Notes: generated from the letters alone by a model not told the origin. A stretch of DNA of 64,000 nucleotides from Elusimicrobia bacterium CG_4_9_14_3_um_filter_62_55 (GCA_002790095.1 PFUL01000194.1:19116-83115), one strand, 5' to 3'; counted from the first letter of the stretch, positions 17,407-26,112 are shown. Made by a program: numbers and translations.

Positions 17407-18692
17407 CTCTTCTCATCAGCGTTTTCCCCCGCGCCGAGGCGGCTCTCACTCAGATCGGAGCCGCCGCAGCCGTCCATGGAACCGTCTCGGCCTTGGCGCC
17501 CGAAGCCGGGCAGAAGAAGCGCGCGCTGCTCAGCGGCAAGACCGTCTACTTCAAGGACTCGGTCACGACGGGCCCGGGGGCGAAGCTGCAGATCATGCTG
17601 CTGGACCAAACGGTGTTCACGCTCGGTCCCGATTCCGAGATGAGCCTGGACGAGTTCGTCTACGACCCCTTCACCGATACCGGCAAGGTCGCCGCGCAGG
17701 TCACCAAGGGCGTCTTCCGCTTCGTGACCGGGAAGATCGCGCGCAAGAAGCCCTCGGCGATGAAGGTCAAACTTCCATCGGGAACCATGGGAATCCGCGG
17801 AACCATCGCCGGAGGATCGATTCTTCCCGACGGCTCCGTGCTCTTGGCGCTGCTCGGCCCCGGCGCCGACAACAACGCGGGCGAACGTCCCGGCGCCATC
17901 GACGTCACCAACGCCGGAGTCACCGTCTCGGTCAACCGCCCCGGCTTCGCGGTCATCGTCCGGCCGGGGCAGCCGCCCAGCCCCCCGTTTCAGATGACGC
18001 CGGAACAGCTCGCCCAGCTCGATACGAAGCCGAAGGCCGAGGCCGGCGCCGGCGCCGGCGAGCCCAAGGGCGCGCAGCAAGACGCCAAACAGACTGGAGA
18101 TCTCGGCAACGCGAAAACGATCGCCGCCGCCGTCGGCGCGACCGTCGAGGAAAGCAACAACACCTCCGAGAACGCCGCGCAGGCGGCTCAAGACTTCGAC
18201 GGGATCGTCGATGGCCAGGCCACTTGGGGCAACGCGCGGGCCGTGGACCTGACTCCGATTCCCGACGGAAAAGCCCACTACTTTTACAACGGTCCGGGCT
18301 TCAACCTGACCCTCTGCGGCGGTGCCCAGTGCGCCGGGGACGGAAGCGCCGGAAACGCCAACTTCACGATGAACATCGATTTCAAAAACTACACCTTCGG
18401 AGGCGGAAACTCGTTTTTCTCGGTTTCAGACGACGACACGATCAATTCGACTTCGATCAGCGATACGCTCACGATCTCACAAGGAAGTTTCGCGTCCTTA
18501 AGCGGACCGGCGACGATATCCGCGACGGGAACGAACTCCACCGCTCAAATCGCCCTGCAGAACTCGGGCGGAAATCCCGCGACCTCCGCGCGGGTCAGCA
18601 TCAGCTTCAGCCAAGGATCCGCGCCGAGCCAGACGACGGGTTCGGGAACCATCACCGCCCCCAGATTCAACGGGGCGGCGCTCGGGCAGTAA
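17388..18692 (+). CDS. Secreted FecR-domain protein (copy 2)
   Basis: FecR core nearly identical to copy 1 (DEFVYDPFTDTGKVAAQVTKGVFRFVTGKIARKKPSAMKVKLPSGTMGIRGT). Confidence 0.83.
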   Translation: MGPILFSLLISVFPRAEAALTQIGAAAAVHGTVSALAPEAGQKKRALLSGKTVYFKDSVTTGPGAKLQIMLLDQTVFTLGPDSEMSLDEFVYDPFTDTGKVAAQVTKGVFRFVTGKIARKKPSAMKVKLPSGTMGIRGTIAGGSILPDGSVLLALLGPGADNNAGERPGAIDVTNAGVTVSVNRPGFAVIVRPGQPPSPPFQMTPEQLAQLDTKPKAEAGAGAGEPKGAQQDAKQTGDLGNAKTIAAAVGATVEESNNTSENAAQAAQDFDGIVDGQATWGNARAVDLTPIPDGKAHYFYNGPGFNLTLCGGAQCAGDGSAGNANFTMNIDFKNYTFGGGNSFFSVSDDDTINSTSISDTLTISQGSFASLSGPATISATGTNSTAQIALQNSGGNPATSARVSISFSQGSAPSQTTGSGTITAPRFNGAALGQ

Positions 18693-19034
18693 ATGGAATT
18701 CGACGACCGCCCCTGGGGACGCTGGGAACTCCTCCATGAGGACGCCGACTGCAAGGTCAAGCGCATCGTCGTGAAGCCGGGCAAGCGCCTGAGCTATCAA
18801 ACGCACGCCAAGCGCGAAGAGCATTGGACCGTCGTAAAAGGCCGCGCGCTCGTCACCCTCGACGGCGCCGACCGCGAATTTTCTCCCGGCGAGATCGTCG
18901 ATATTCCGACGGGAACCGCTCACCGCGTCGCCAACCCGGGGAGCGAGGACCTAGTCTTCGTCGAGGTGCAGCTCGGGTCGTATTTCGGCGAGGACGATAT
19001 CGTGAGGCTCGAAGATGACCACGGCCGGGTCTGA
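18693..19034 (+). CDS. Cupin-domain protein (mannose-6-phosphate isomerase type II-like)
   Basis: RPWGRWELL...VKPGKRLSYQTHAKREEHWTVVKGRALVTLDG...IPTGTAHRVANPG. Confidence 0.85.
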   Translation: MEFDDRPWGRWELLHEDADCKVKRIVVKPGKRLSYQTHAKREEHWTVVKGRALVTLDGADREFSPGEIVDIPTGTAHRVANPGSEDLVFVEVQLGSYFGEDDIVRLEDDHGRV

Positions 19035-20103
19035 ACCCACGCTCAAATCCCGCCGCGAACGCCGCTGGCGGGAGTTCTACGAACGCCCGCTCGACGGAAA
19101 ACTTCCGATTTTTTTCCGCGACGGCCGCCTTTACGACTGCCTCTACGCGCAGCAATTCAACCGCGAAACCCTCGACCGCCTCTGCGCGCTCGCCGACCAT
19201 ATGCGGACGATCACGAAGGAGAAAGGCGGCGACGATTTTCTTCAATCTTTGCTTTCCCACAAGCGCGCGATGCTGTATTTTTCGCAGCCCTCGACGAGAA
19301 CCTTCCTCTCGTTCGCGAGCGCCTGCCACATCCTCGGCATCCGCGTCCTTGAGATCCGGGACCTAAAGACCTCTTCGGTCGTAAAAGGGGAATCCCTCGA
19401 CGACACCATCCGAACCTTTTCGAGCTATGTCGACCTGGTGATTATGCGCCACCATGAAGCGGGAGTCGTCGAACGCGCCTCCTGGGGTCTCAACGGGACT
19501 CCCCGGCCTCTTCCCGTCATCAACGCCGGCTCCGGCGCCGACCAGCACCCAACGCAAGCCCTTCTCGACATCTACACGCTCAACCGCTACCTCCCCGGAG
19601 GGCTCGACGGAAAGCGCGTGGTCATGGTCGGAGACCTTAAGCGGGGACGCACGGTCCGCTCGCTTTCGTACCTCATGAAGAACTACTCGGGAGTTCACCT
19701 GAGCTTCGTCGCCCCGAAAGCCTTCCGGATGCAGCCCGACATCCTCGATTTCCTGGACCGGCACGCAATCGCGCATGACGAGACCGAGGACCTGCTCGCG
19801 GCGGTGGAGAAGGCCGACGCGGTCTACATGACCCGAATTCAGGATGAATACGATCAGACTGCGGGCGAGTCGAAAAGGATCGACTACTCCCCCTACCACT
19901 TCACTGAAAAACACCTGGAAAAGCTTCCGAAAAAGGGAATCATCCTCCACCCGCTCCCCCGCCGGGAGGAGATCGCTCCCGAAATCGACGAGGATCCCCG
20001 CGCCGTCTACTGGCGCCAGGAACGCAACGGGATGTGGATTCGCGCCGCCCTCATCGCGACCGTTTTCGGTCTCGAGGATCAAATTCTTTCGCGCTCCGCT
20101 TGA
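19015..20103 (+). CDS. pyrB: Aspartate carbamoyltransferase
   Basis: PSTRTFLSFASACHILG, SVVKGESLDDTIRTFSSY, ILHPLPRREEIAPEID. Confidence 0.88.
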   Translation: MTTAGSEPTLKSRRERRWREFYERPLDGKLPIFFRDGRLYDCLYAQQFNRETLDRLCALADHMRTITKEKGGDDFLQSLLSHKRAMLYFSQPSTRTFLSFASACHILGIRVLEIRDLKTSSVVKGESLDDTIRTFSSYVDLVIMRHHEAGVVERASWGLNGTPRPLPVINAGSGADQHPTQALLDIYTLNRYLPGGLDGKRVVMVGDLKRGRTVRSLSYLMKNYSGVHLSFVAPKAFRMQPDILDFLDRHAIAHDETEDLLAAVEKADAVYMTRIQDEYDQTAGESKRIDYSPYHFTEKHLEKLPKKGIILHPLPRREEIAPEIDEDPRAVYWRQERNGMWIRAALIATVFGLEDQILSRSA

Positions 20104-20193
20104 TTTTGCCTCTCTCTCTTGCCGCCCCCCCGCCGGATTTGGGATACTCGATTGTCTTCCCTAATGGGATTTCAACTTAGCGGGATTTCCGCC

Positions 20194-21312
20194 ATGAGGT
20201 TCGCCATTCAACACAATTCCATCCGGGTGAAGGCTCGCGTGATTTGCGCCGCGGCCGCGATCTGCACGGCGTCCCCCTTTCCCGCCGGGGCCATCCGCCC
20301 GATTCGCCCGCCCGCGCCCGAATTCCCGCGCGGATCGGCCTGGATTAATTCCACGGCCTTCACGATGAGCCGACTTCGCGATCGCCGCGTCGTTTTGATC
20401 GCGTTCATCAACAGCTACTCGCTTAACTCCGTGAGGACCCTCTCCCACTTGAACCGCTGGTGGAATCTTTACGGAATGGAAGGGCTGATGGTGATCGGAA
20501 TCCACAGCCCGGACTTCGACTTCGACCGCGATCCCCTCCAGGCGACCAAGGCCATCCAAAGCGCCGGGATCAAGTTCCCCGTTCTCATCGACAACCGCAA
20601 GCTTGCGTGGAATGCCTACAGGAACGAAGGGTGGCCCGCGTATTACCTCGTCGACCACGAGGGCCGAGTCGTTCACGACCAACTGGGAGAGGGCCGCTTC
20701 GCCGAATTCGAAGAGGAAATCCTTCGCGCGCTGAACGCGTTCAACGGCTACAAGCCCCCGGAGAACTACCGGATACCGCGCGAGGCCGCGCGCGATCAAT
20801 GCGCCGAAGCGACCCCGTCCTTGTTCCTCGGCGGACGGCGCGGCAAGGACGTGATGAAAATCGAGAAGAGAAGGCTTCAGGCCATTACAAAAACCCGCGA
20901 CGGAGAACTCGCCGTCATGGGCCGGTGGGTCAAAGACGCCGACGCGCTGCGCTACGCCGGAACCCAAAAGGGCTTTACCGACATGATCCGCCTGATCTAC
21001 CAGGGAGCCGAATCAGCCGCCGTGATCTCCCACTTCGGGGATAAGCCGGCGCGCGTATTCGTGAAACAAGACAATCTGTGGCTGCACGGCGCCAACGCGA
21101 ACGTCGACATTCAGTGGGATGAAGAAGACAGGAGTTTTGTTCTCATCGACAGACCCAAGCTCTTCTTTTTAACGAAGAACAAGCAGAAGGACCGGATGCA
21201 CGAACTCTTTCTCTACCCGAGCGACGAGGGCGTGGCCGTTTCCGCGTTCGAATTCTCGGATCACTGCGAAATCAACTACGAAAAGCCGGGACAGGAGAAG
21301 AAGACTCCGTGA
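20194..21312 (+). CDS. Secreted thioredoxin-fold (DipZ/TlpA-like) protein lacking the CxxC cysteines
   Basis: VVLIAFINSYSLNSVRTLSHLNRWWNLYGMEGLMVIGIHSPDFDFDRD resembles DipZ-type FWTYSCINCLRTLPYL...VIGVHSPEF, with Ser replacing both Cys. Confidence 0.75.
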   Translation: MRFAIQHNSIRVKARVICAAAAICTASPFPAGAIRPIRPPAPEFPRGSAWINSTAFTMSRLRDRRVVLIAFINSYSLNSVRTLSHLNRWWNLYGMEGLMVIGIHSPDFDFDRDPLQATKAIQSAGIKFPVLIDNRKLAWNAYRNEGWPAYYLVDHEGRVVHDQLGEGRFAEFEEEILRALNAFNGYKPPENYRIPREAARDQCAEATPSLFLGGRRGKDVMKIEKRRLQAITKTRDGELAVMGRWVKDADALRYAGTQKGFTDMIRLIYQGAESAAVISHFGDKPARVFVKQDNLWLHGANANVDIQWDEEDRSFVLIDRPKLFFLTKNKQKDRMHELFLYPSDEGVAVSAFEFSDHCEINYEKPGQEKKTP

Positions 21313-22433
21313 CCGACCGCTCCCGCCCGGCCCTTCTCGACGCCTTCAGCCGCCAAAGGTTTGTCCAGTATTTTTTCTTCGCGGTTTTCCTGCTGCTGCT
21401 CTGGCAGGTACTGAAGATTCTCTCCCCGTTCTACGTCTCTTTGGTGGGTTCGGCGATCCTGGCGCTTTTGATCTACCCCGCGCATGACTGGCTGGCCAAG
21501 CGCATGAAGGGCTACCCCAGCGCGGCGGCCGGAATCAGCACCGCCGCGGTCGTCATTGTCGTCGTTCTTCCGACCTTGCTGTTGGGCTGGATGGCGGTTC
21601 GCGAAACGGCGCGCGTCTACCCGGTGGTCCAGCGCTGGCTACAGCAATCGCCGTATCTCGCTGCGGGCCCCGATCTCTCCTTGCTTCCCACGACCTTCGT
21701 CTCCCTCTGGGAACGCGGTAGGCAGTTCATCCTCGATTGGCGCATCGACCCCCAGGGCATCTTGCTGCGCAGCCTGAGCGATTTATCCGGTGAAATGACC
21801 GGCTTGGCGGCCGAGGCGATCAAGAATACGCTGTTTATGTTCTTCAATCTGATGGTTCTCACCTTCACGCTGTTCTTCTTCCTGCGAGACGGCGCGTTTC
21901 TCATACGGCGAGGAATCGAACTCGTCCCGATGGCGCCCGCGAACAAGAAGGCCGTGATCAACAGCCTGCAGACGACCCTCTACGCCGTCATCCGCGGAGT
22001 TCTCGTCGTTGCCTTGCTTCAAGGCGTGCTGGCCGGGGGAGGCTTCGCGCTCATCGGCGTCCCGTTCCCGGTGCTTCTGGGTCTTCTGATCATGATTCTC
22101 GCGGTGATCCCGTTCTTTGGGCCGGCCACCATCTGGGGACCGGTCTCGATCGGACTCGCCCTCAACGGCGACATGACCAAATCCCTTCTGGTTCTGGCCT
22201 GGGGGGCCCTGGTCATCAGCGTAATCGACAATTTCCTGCGTCCCTTGCTGATCAGCAAGGACGCGAAACTTCCGGTGCTTCTTCTGTTCTTCGGAATCTT
22301 CGGGGGACTTAAAGCATACGGAGCCGTGGGACTGCTGATCGGTCCCGTGATGATCGCGCTGCTGCTCGCGTTCATCAACATCTACCGCCGGGAATACGAC
22401 TGGCTGCTGAACCCGGCCCACAAGGGACAATAA
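21309..22433 (+). CDS. AI-2E family transporter
   Basis: Multi-TM protein with the family pattern LLIYPAHDWLAKRMKG...VVALLQGVLAGGGFALIGVPFPVLLGLL...DNFLRPLLISKD. Confidence 0.88.
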   Translation: MTDRSRPALLDAFSRQRFVQYFFFAVFLLLLWQVLKILSPFYVSLVGSAILALLIYPAHDWLAKRMKGYPSAAAGISTAAVVIVVVLPTLLLGWMAVRETARVYPVVQRWLQQSPYLAAGPDLSLLPTTFVSLWERGRQFILDWRIDPQGILLRSLSDLSGEMTGLAAEAIKNTLFMFFNLMVLTFTLFFFLRDGAFLIRRGIELVPMAPANKKAVINSLQTTLYAVIRGVLVVALLQGVLAGGGFALIGVPFPVLLGLLIMILAVIPFFGPATIWGPVSIGLALNGDMTKSLLVLAWGALVISVIDNFLRPLLISKDAKLPVLLLFFGIFGGLKAYGAVGLLIGPVMIALLLAFINIYRREYDWLLNPAHKGQ

Positions 22434-22437
22434 CCTT

Positions 22438-23673
22438 ATGCCGTTTTCAGGATTCGCTCTGCATCCGGACCTCCTCAAAGGAATCGCCGAAATGGGGTTT
22501 GAAAAACCGACCCCGATCCAAGCCAAGGCCGTCCCTCTGGCGCTCGAAGGACGGGACATCCTAGGATCCGCGCAAACCGGAAGCGGGAAAACCGTCGCGT
22601 TCGCGCTTCCGACGCTGAACCGCATTCTCTCCGGAGAACGCAAGGAGCGCGGCGTTCGCGCGCTGATTCTCACGCCCACGCGCGAACTCGCCGCGCAAAT
22701 CGAGGACACCTTCAAGATGTGCGCGAGCTTCACGAAACTGAACTGCTTACTGGTGATCGGCGGAGAATCGATGGGCAACCAGATCTCGGCGATGCGCTCG
22801 GCAAAAGGCATCGACGTCCTCATCGCGACCCCGGGCCGCCTGCTCGACCACCTGCGCAATACGAAGGGATTCGATCTTCGCGGCGTCGAAACCGTCGTCC
22901 TCGACGAAGCCGACCGAATGCTCGACATGGGATTTCTTCCCGACGTCAGCCGCATCCTCGAGCGTATTCCGAAGGAACGTCAGACCTTGATGTTCTCCGC
23001 GACCGTGCAGCCTGAGATTGAGAATCTGGTCTCGCAGTTCCTGCGCAATCCCGAGCGGATTCAAATCGATCCTCCCCGAAAGCCCGCGGAGGGCGTGATC
23101 CAGAAGATTTATCCGGTGAGCCAATCGCAGAAATACGCCCTTTTGCAGGCACTGCTCGACCGCGCGGAAGTGCGCGCCTCTTTGGTATTCACCGGAACCA
23201 AGAAACGCGCGGACATCGTCGCCGGGTCCCTGCGGACGAAGGAGATCCCCGTCGCCGTCATTCACTCCGACTTGACCCAAGCGAAGCGAAAAGCCTCGCT
23301 CGGTTCCTTCCGGGATCAGAAAGTCGAAATTCTCGTCGCGACCGACATCGCCGCGCGCGGCCTCGACATCCGCCACGTCAGCCACGTGTTCAACTTCGAC
23401 GTCCCGCTCTACGCCGAAGACTATCTCCACCGGATCGGACGGACCGCCCGCGCCTTCACGGTCGGAGACGCGATCACGTTGATGGCGTCAGACGAGAGGG
23501 CCCCGATGGAATCGATCGAGCGCTACCTGGACATGACCATCGAGCGATGCGCGCTCGAAGGATTTCCTTACGACGTCCCTCCGCGACTGACCGCGAGCAA
23601 GCGATCTTCGGCCGTTTCGCGCTTCCGCCTGCCCCGTCGTTCTTCCCGCCGCGGGAAGAAGGGATTCTTTTGA
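22438..23673 (+). CDS. DEAD-box RNA helicase (RhlE-like)
   Basis: AQTGSGKT, PTRELAAQ, DEAD (VVLDEADRMLDMGF), SAT, ATDIAARGLDI, HRIGRTAR. Confidence 0.95.
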   Translation: MPFSGFALHPDLLKGIAEMGFEKPTPIQAKAVPLALEGRDILGSAQTGSGKTVAFALPTLNRILSGERKERGVRALILTPTRELAAQIEDTFKMCASFTKLNCLLVIGGESMGNQISAMRSAKGIDVLIATPGRLLDHLRNTKGFDLRGVETVVLDEADRMLDMGFLPDVSRILERIPKERQTLMFSATVQPEIENLVSQFLRNPERIQIDPPRKPAEGVIQKIYPVSQSQKYALLQALLDRAEVRASLVFTGTKKRADIVAGSLRTKEIPVAVIHSDLTQAKRKASLGSFRDQKVEILVATDIAARGLDIRHVSHVFNFDVPLYAEDYLHRIGRTARAFTVGDAITLMASDERAPMESIERYLDMTIERCALEGFPYDVPPRLTASKRSSAVSRFRLPRRSSRRGKKGFF

Positions 23674-23677
23674 GGCG

Positions 23678-24304
23678 ATGCGCGCGCTGCCGCTGATCGC
23701 CGCCGCCGCGTGCGCGCTCTCCTGCGCGTCCGCTTCCTCCGCCCCGCGAGAAGCGGATCCCCTGGTCGACGTCTCCGAAACGGTTCCCGGCGCCGTCTTG
23801 GATATCCGCTACGCGACGAAGGACAACTTCGCCGGACAAGTCCTCTATCCCGCTGCGCGCTGCCTGCTAAGGCGCTCGACCGCCCGTCGACTGAAACTGG
23901 TCCAGCAGGACCTCGCGGCGATCGGACTCGGACTGAAACTTTGGGACTGCTACCGCCCTCTCCACATTCAGCACAAGCTGTGGGCCATCGTTCCCGACCC
24001 GCGTTATGTCGCGGACCCCGAAAAGGGATCCCGCCACAACCGGGGCGCCGCGGTCGACGCGACCTTGGTGGACGCCTCAGGGCAGGAACTCGAGATGCCC
24101 ACCGGATACGACGATTTTTCCCCCCGCGCCCACCGGGACGCGACGGATGCCGTCGCCCTCGCTCTACGCAACCGCGAGACTCTCGAAAAAGCGATGAGCG
24201 CTCAGGGCTTTATCGGTCTGCGCACCGAATGGTGGCATTTCGACGCCCCCGACTGGGCGCGCCATCCGCTGCTCGACCAGCCGCTCGACGCCCCCGTTGA
24301 ATGA
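23678..24304 (+). CDS. D-alanyl-D-alanine dipeptidase (VanX/DdpX, M15 family)
   Basis: VPGAVLDIRYATKDNFAG, DCYRPLHIQHKLW, GSRHNRGAAVDATL, TEWWHFD. Confidence 0.9.
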   Translation: MRALPLIAAAACALSCASASSAPREADPLVDVSETVPGAVLDIRYATKDNFAGQVLYPAARCLLRRSTARRLKLVQQDLAAIGLGLKLWDCYRPLHIQHKLWAIVPDPRYVADPEKGSRHNRGAAVDATLVDASGQELEMPTGYDDFSPRAHRDATDAVALALRNRETLEKAMSAQGFIGLRTEWWHFDAPDWARHPLLDQPLDAPVE

Positions 24305-25371
24305 TCCTCTCCCGCCTCGTCGCCCGCCGTCTCGATGTCCCGATGCGGGAAGCGTTCACGATCGCCGGCGGCGCGCATACGCGCGTTCGCAACGTTCTCG
24401 TCGAAGCGCGGCTCTCCGACGGCACGCGCGGATGGGGAGAAGCCGCTCCGATGCCCGCGTTTAACGGCGAGACGCAGGGGGATGCTCTTTGCGCGATCCG
24501 CCTTGCTCAACCCCTGCTCGAGGGTATGCGCGCGGATCGCCCTCGCGCCTGGGGGAGCAAACTCGATCGAGGCGGCATCGGGGGCTCCAGCGCCAGGGCC
24601 GCGATTGAAATCGCCATCTTCGACGCCTGGGCGCGCGCCGCGAAAATCCCGTTGTTTCGCTTATTCGGCCCGGGAAGGGGCCCCGTCGTCTCGGACGTCA
24701 CGATCCCGATCCAGTCCCCCGAAAGCGCCGGTCGGGCCGCCGCCCGCCTCTGGAAGCGCGGCATTCGAACCCTAAAAGTAAAAGTGGGAACCGACCCGGA
24801 TGCCGACGCCGATCGCATGGCGGCCGTCGCCGCCGCCGCCCCTCGAGCGAGGCTGATCGCCGACGCCAACGCGGCCTACGATAAAGTCCAGGCTCTTCGA
24901 TTCCTCCGCCTGCTTCGGGAACGCCGGGCGACCCCGGCGCTTTTCGAGCAGCCCTTAGGCGCCCGAGCGCTCAAAGGCATGCGCGCCGTGCAAAGCGAAG
25001 GAGGCGTCCCGGTCGCGGCCGACGAATCGGCGACGACCGCCCGCGACGTCGTTCGCGTCGCGCGCGCGGGAGCCGCGCGCGTCATCAACATAAAACTCAT
25101 GAAATCGGGCATTCTCGAAAGCCTCCACATGGCCCGGACGGCGAAAGCCTGCGGCCTCGACCTTATGATCGGCGGACTCGTGGAAAGCCGCCTCTCCATG
25201 ACCGCCGCCGCCCATTTGGCCCGCGGGCTGGGAGGGTTTCGCTTCATCGATCTCGACACCCCGTTCTTTCTCGCGCGCGACCCGATGACGGGAGGGCGGC
25301 TGAACCCGGATGGGGAATACCGGTTCGCCTCCGAGGACCGGGGCGTCGGCGTTCGTCCCCGCAGCGCTTGA
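24301..25371 (+). CDS. Dipeptide (L-Ala-D/L-Glu-type) epimerase, enolase superfamily
   Basis: RTLKVKVGTDPDADADRM, LIADANAAY, VPVAADESATTARD, INIKLMKSGI, MIGGLVESRLSMTAAAHLA. Confidence 0.88.
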   Translation: MILSRLVARRLDVPMREAFTIAGGAHTRVRNVLVEARLSDGTRGWGEAAPMPAFNGETQGDALCAIRLAQPLLEGMRADRPRAWGSKLDRGGIGGSSARAAIEIAIFDAWARAAKIPLFRLFGPGRGPVVSDVTIPIQSPESAGRAAARLWKRGIRTLKVKVGTDPDADADRMAAVAAAAPRARLIADANAAYDKVQALRFLRLLRERRATPALFEQPLGARALKGMRAVQSEGGVPVAADESATTARDVVRVARAGAARVINIKLMKSGILESLHMARTAKACGLDLMIGGLVESRLSMTAAAHLARGLGGFRFIDLDTPFFLARDPMTGGRLNPDGEYRFASEDRGVGVRPRSA

Positions 25372-25416
25372 CACGGGGACCCGGGCGTGCTATAATTAAC
25401 TTACTGGTAAGTTAAT
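25368..25416 (+). promoter_or_regulatory. Consensus sigma70 promoter with overlapping palindromic operator for the TetR gene
   Basis: TTGACA (25368-25373) - 17 nt - TATAAT (25391-25396); palindrome attaacttac-tg-gtaagttaat at 25395-25416, immediately before ATG 25417. Confidence 0.88.
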
Positions 25417-26049
25417 ATGGCACGCCCCCCCGATCCCCGCATCCGCAGCCGCATCCTCGAAGAGGCCGAGCATTTGATGCACCTGCGCGGCTTCAACAAT
25501 ACCACGCTCGACGAGATCGCCGGGGCCTGTTCGATGACCAAGGCGAACCTCTTTCACCATTTCAATTCCAAGGAGGAGCTCGGACTGGCGGTGCTCGACT
25601 ACAAGATGGAAGCCTATCGCTGCGCCTGCCTCACGCCTCTTTCCCGCTGCGAAGATCCGATCGGCGCCGTTCGCAAACTCTTTTCCGACGCGGCCTGTTT
25701 TTTTCGGGGAAACGGCTGCAAAGCGGGGTGCTTCGTCGGCAACATCGCTCTCGAAATGAGCGACTGCAACGAACGCTTCCGCGTGAAAGCCGAGTCCTTT
25801 TTCGAAGAGTGGGCCTTTGGGCTTGAAACCGCTCTTAAACGCGCGCGCGCAGCGGGACGATTCACCCCGGCGCTGAAGCCGAAATCGGTCTCCGAGGCCG
25901 TACTGGCCCTTTACGAAGGCGCGATGATGCTCGCGCGAACCCGCCGCGACCCGGCCGTCTTCACCCGGGTCGGCCGTGAAGCGGTCCGCCTGCTTGAATG
26001 CCGACTTTTTCCACACCGCACTAAGGAGGTATCGCACAATGGGTCCTAA
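25417..26049 (+). CDS. TetR/AcrR family regulator, Cys-rich C-terminal domain
   Basis: HTH segment GFNNTTLDEIAGACSMTKANLFHHFNSKEELGLAVLDY; Cys-rich RCACL...CFFRGNGCKAGCFVGN. Confidence 0.92.
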   Translation: MARPPDPRIRSRILEEAEHLMHLRGFNNTTLDEIAGACSMTKANLFHHFNSKEELGLAVLDYKMEAYRCACLTPLSRCEDPIGAVRKLFSDAACFFRGNGCKAGCFVGNIALEMSDCNERFRVKAESFFEEWAFGLETALKRARAAGRFTPALKPKSVSEAVLALYEGAMMLARTRRDPAVFTRVGREAVRLLECRLFPHRTKEVSHNGS

Positions 26050-26068
26050 GACGCCTTGCGGCTGCTAA
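26039..26068 (+). CDS. Candidate 9-aa peptide MGPKTPCGC
   Basis: ATG GGT CCT AAG ACG CCT TGC GGC TGC TAA preceded by taaggaggt, a 9-nt perfect anti-SD complement, 8 nt before the ATG. Confidence 0.55.
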   Translation: MGPKTPCGC

Positions 26069-26084
26069 GCCGCCCGACCGACGC

Positions 26085-26112
26085 GGGGAGCCGTTCTCCG
26101 GAACGGCTCCCC
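26085..26112 (+). terminator. Strong 12-bp hairpin downstream of the candidate peptide (no clear T-run)
   Basis: ggggagccgttc-tccg-gaacggctcccc. Confidence 0.6.

Noticed and set aside
17369-18739. 456-aa alternate-frame ORF over FecR2
   Set aside because: R/H-rich out-of-frame translation of the FecR2 gene.
23678-24304. VanX-like gene as a vancomycin-resistance determinant
   Set aside because: No vanH/vanA/vanRS neighbours; paired with a dipeptide epimerase, fitting peptide salvage.
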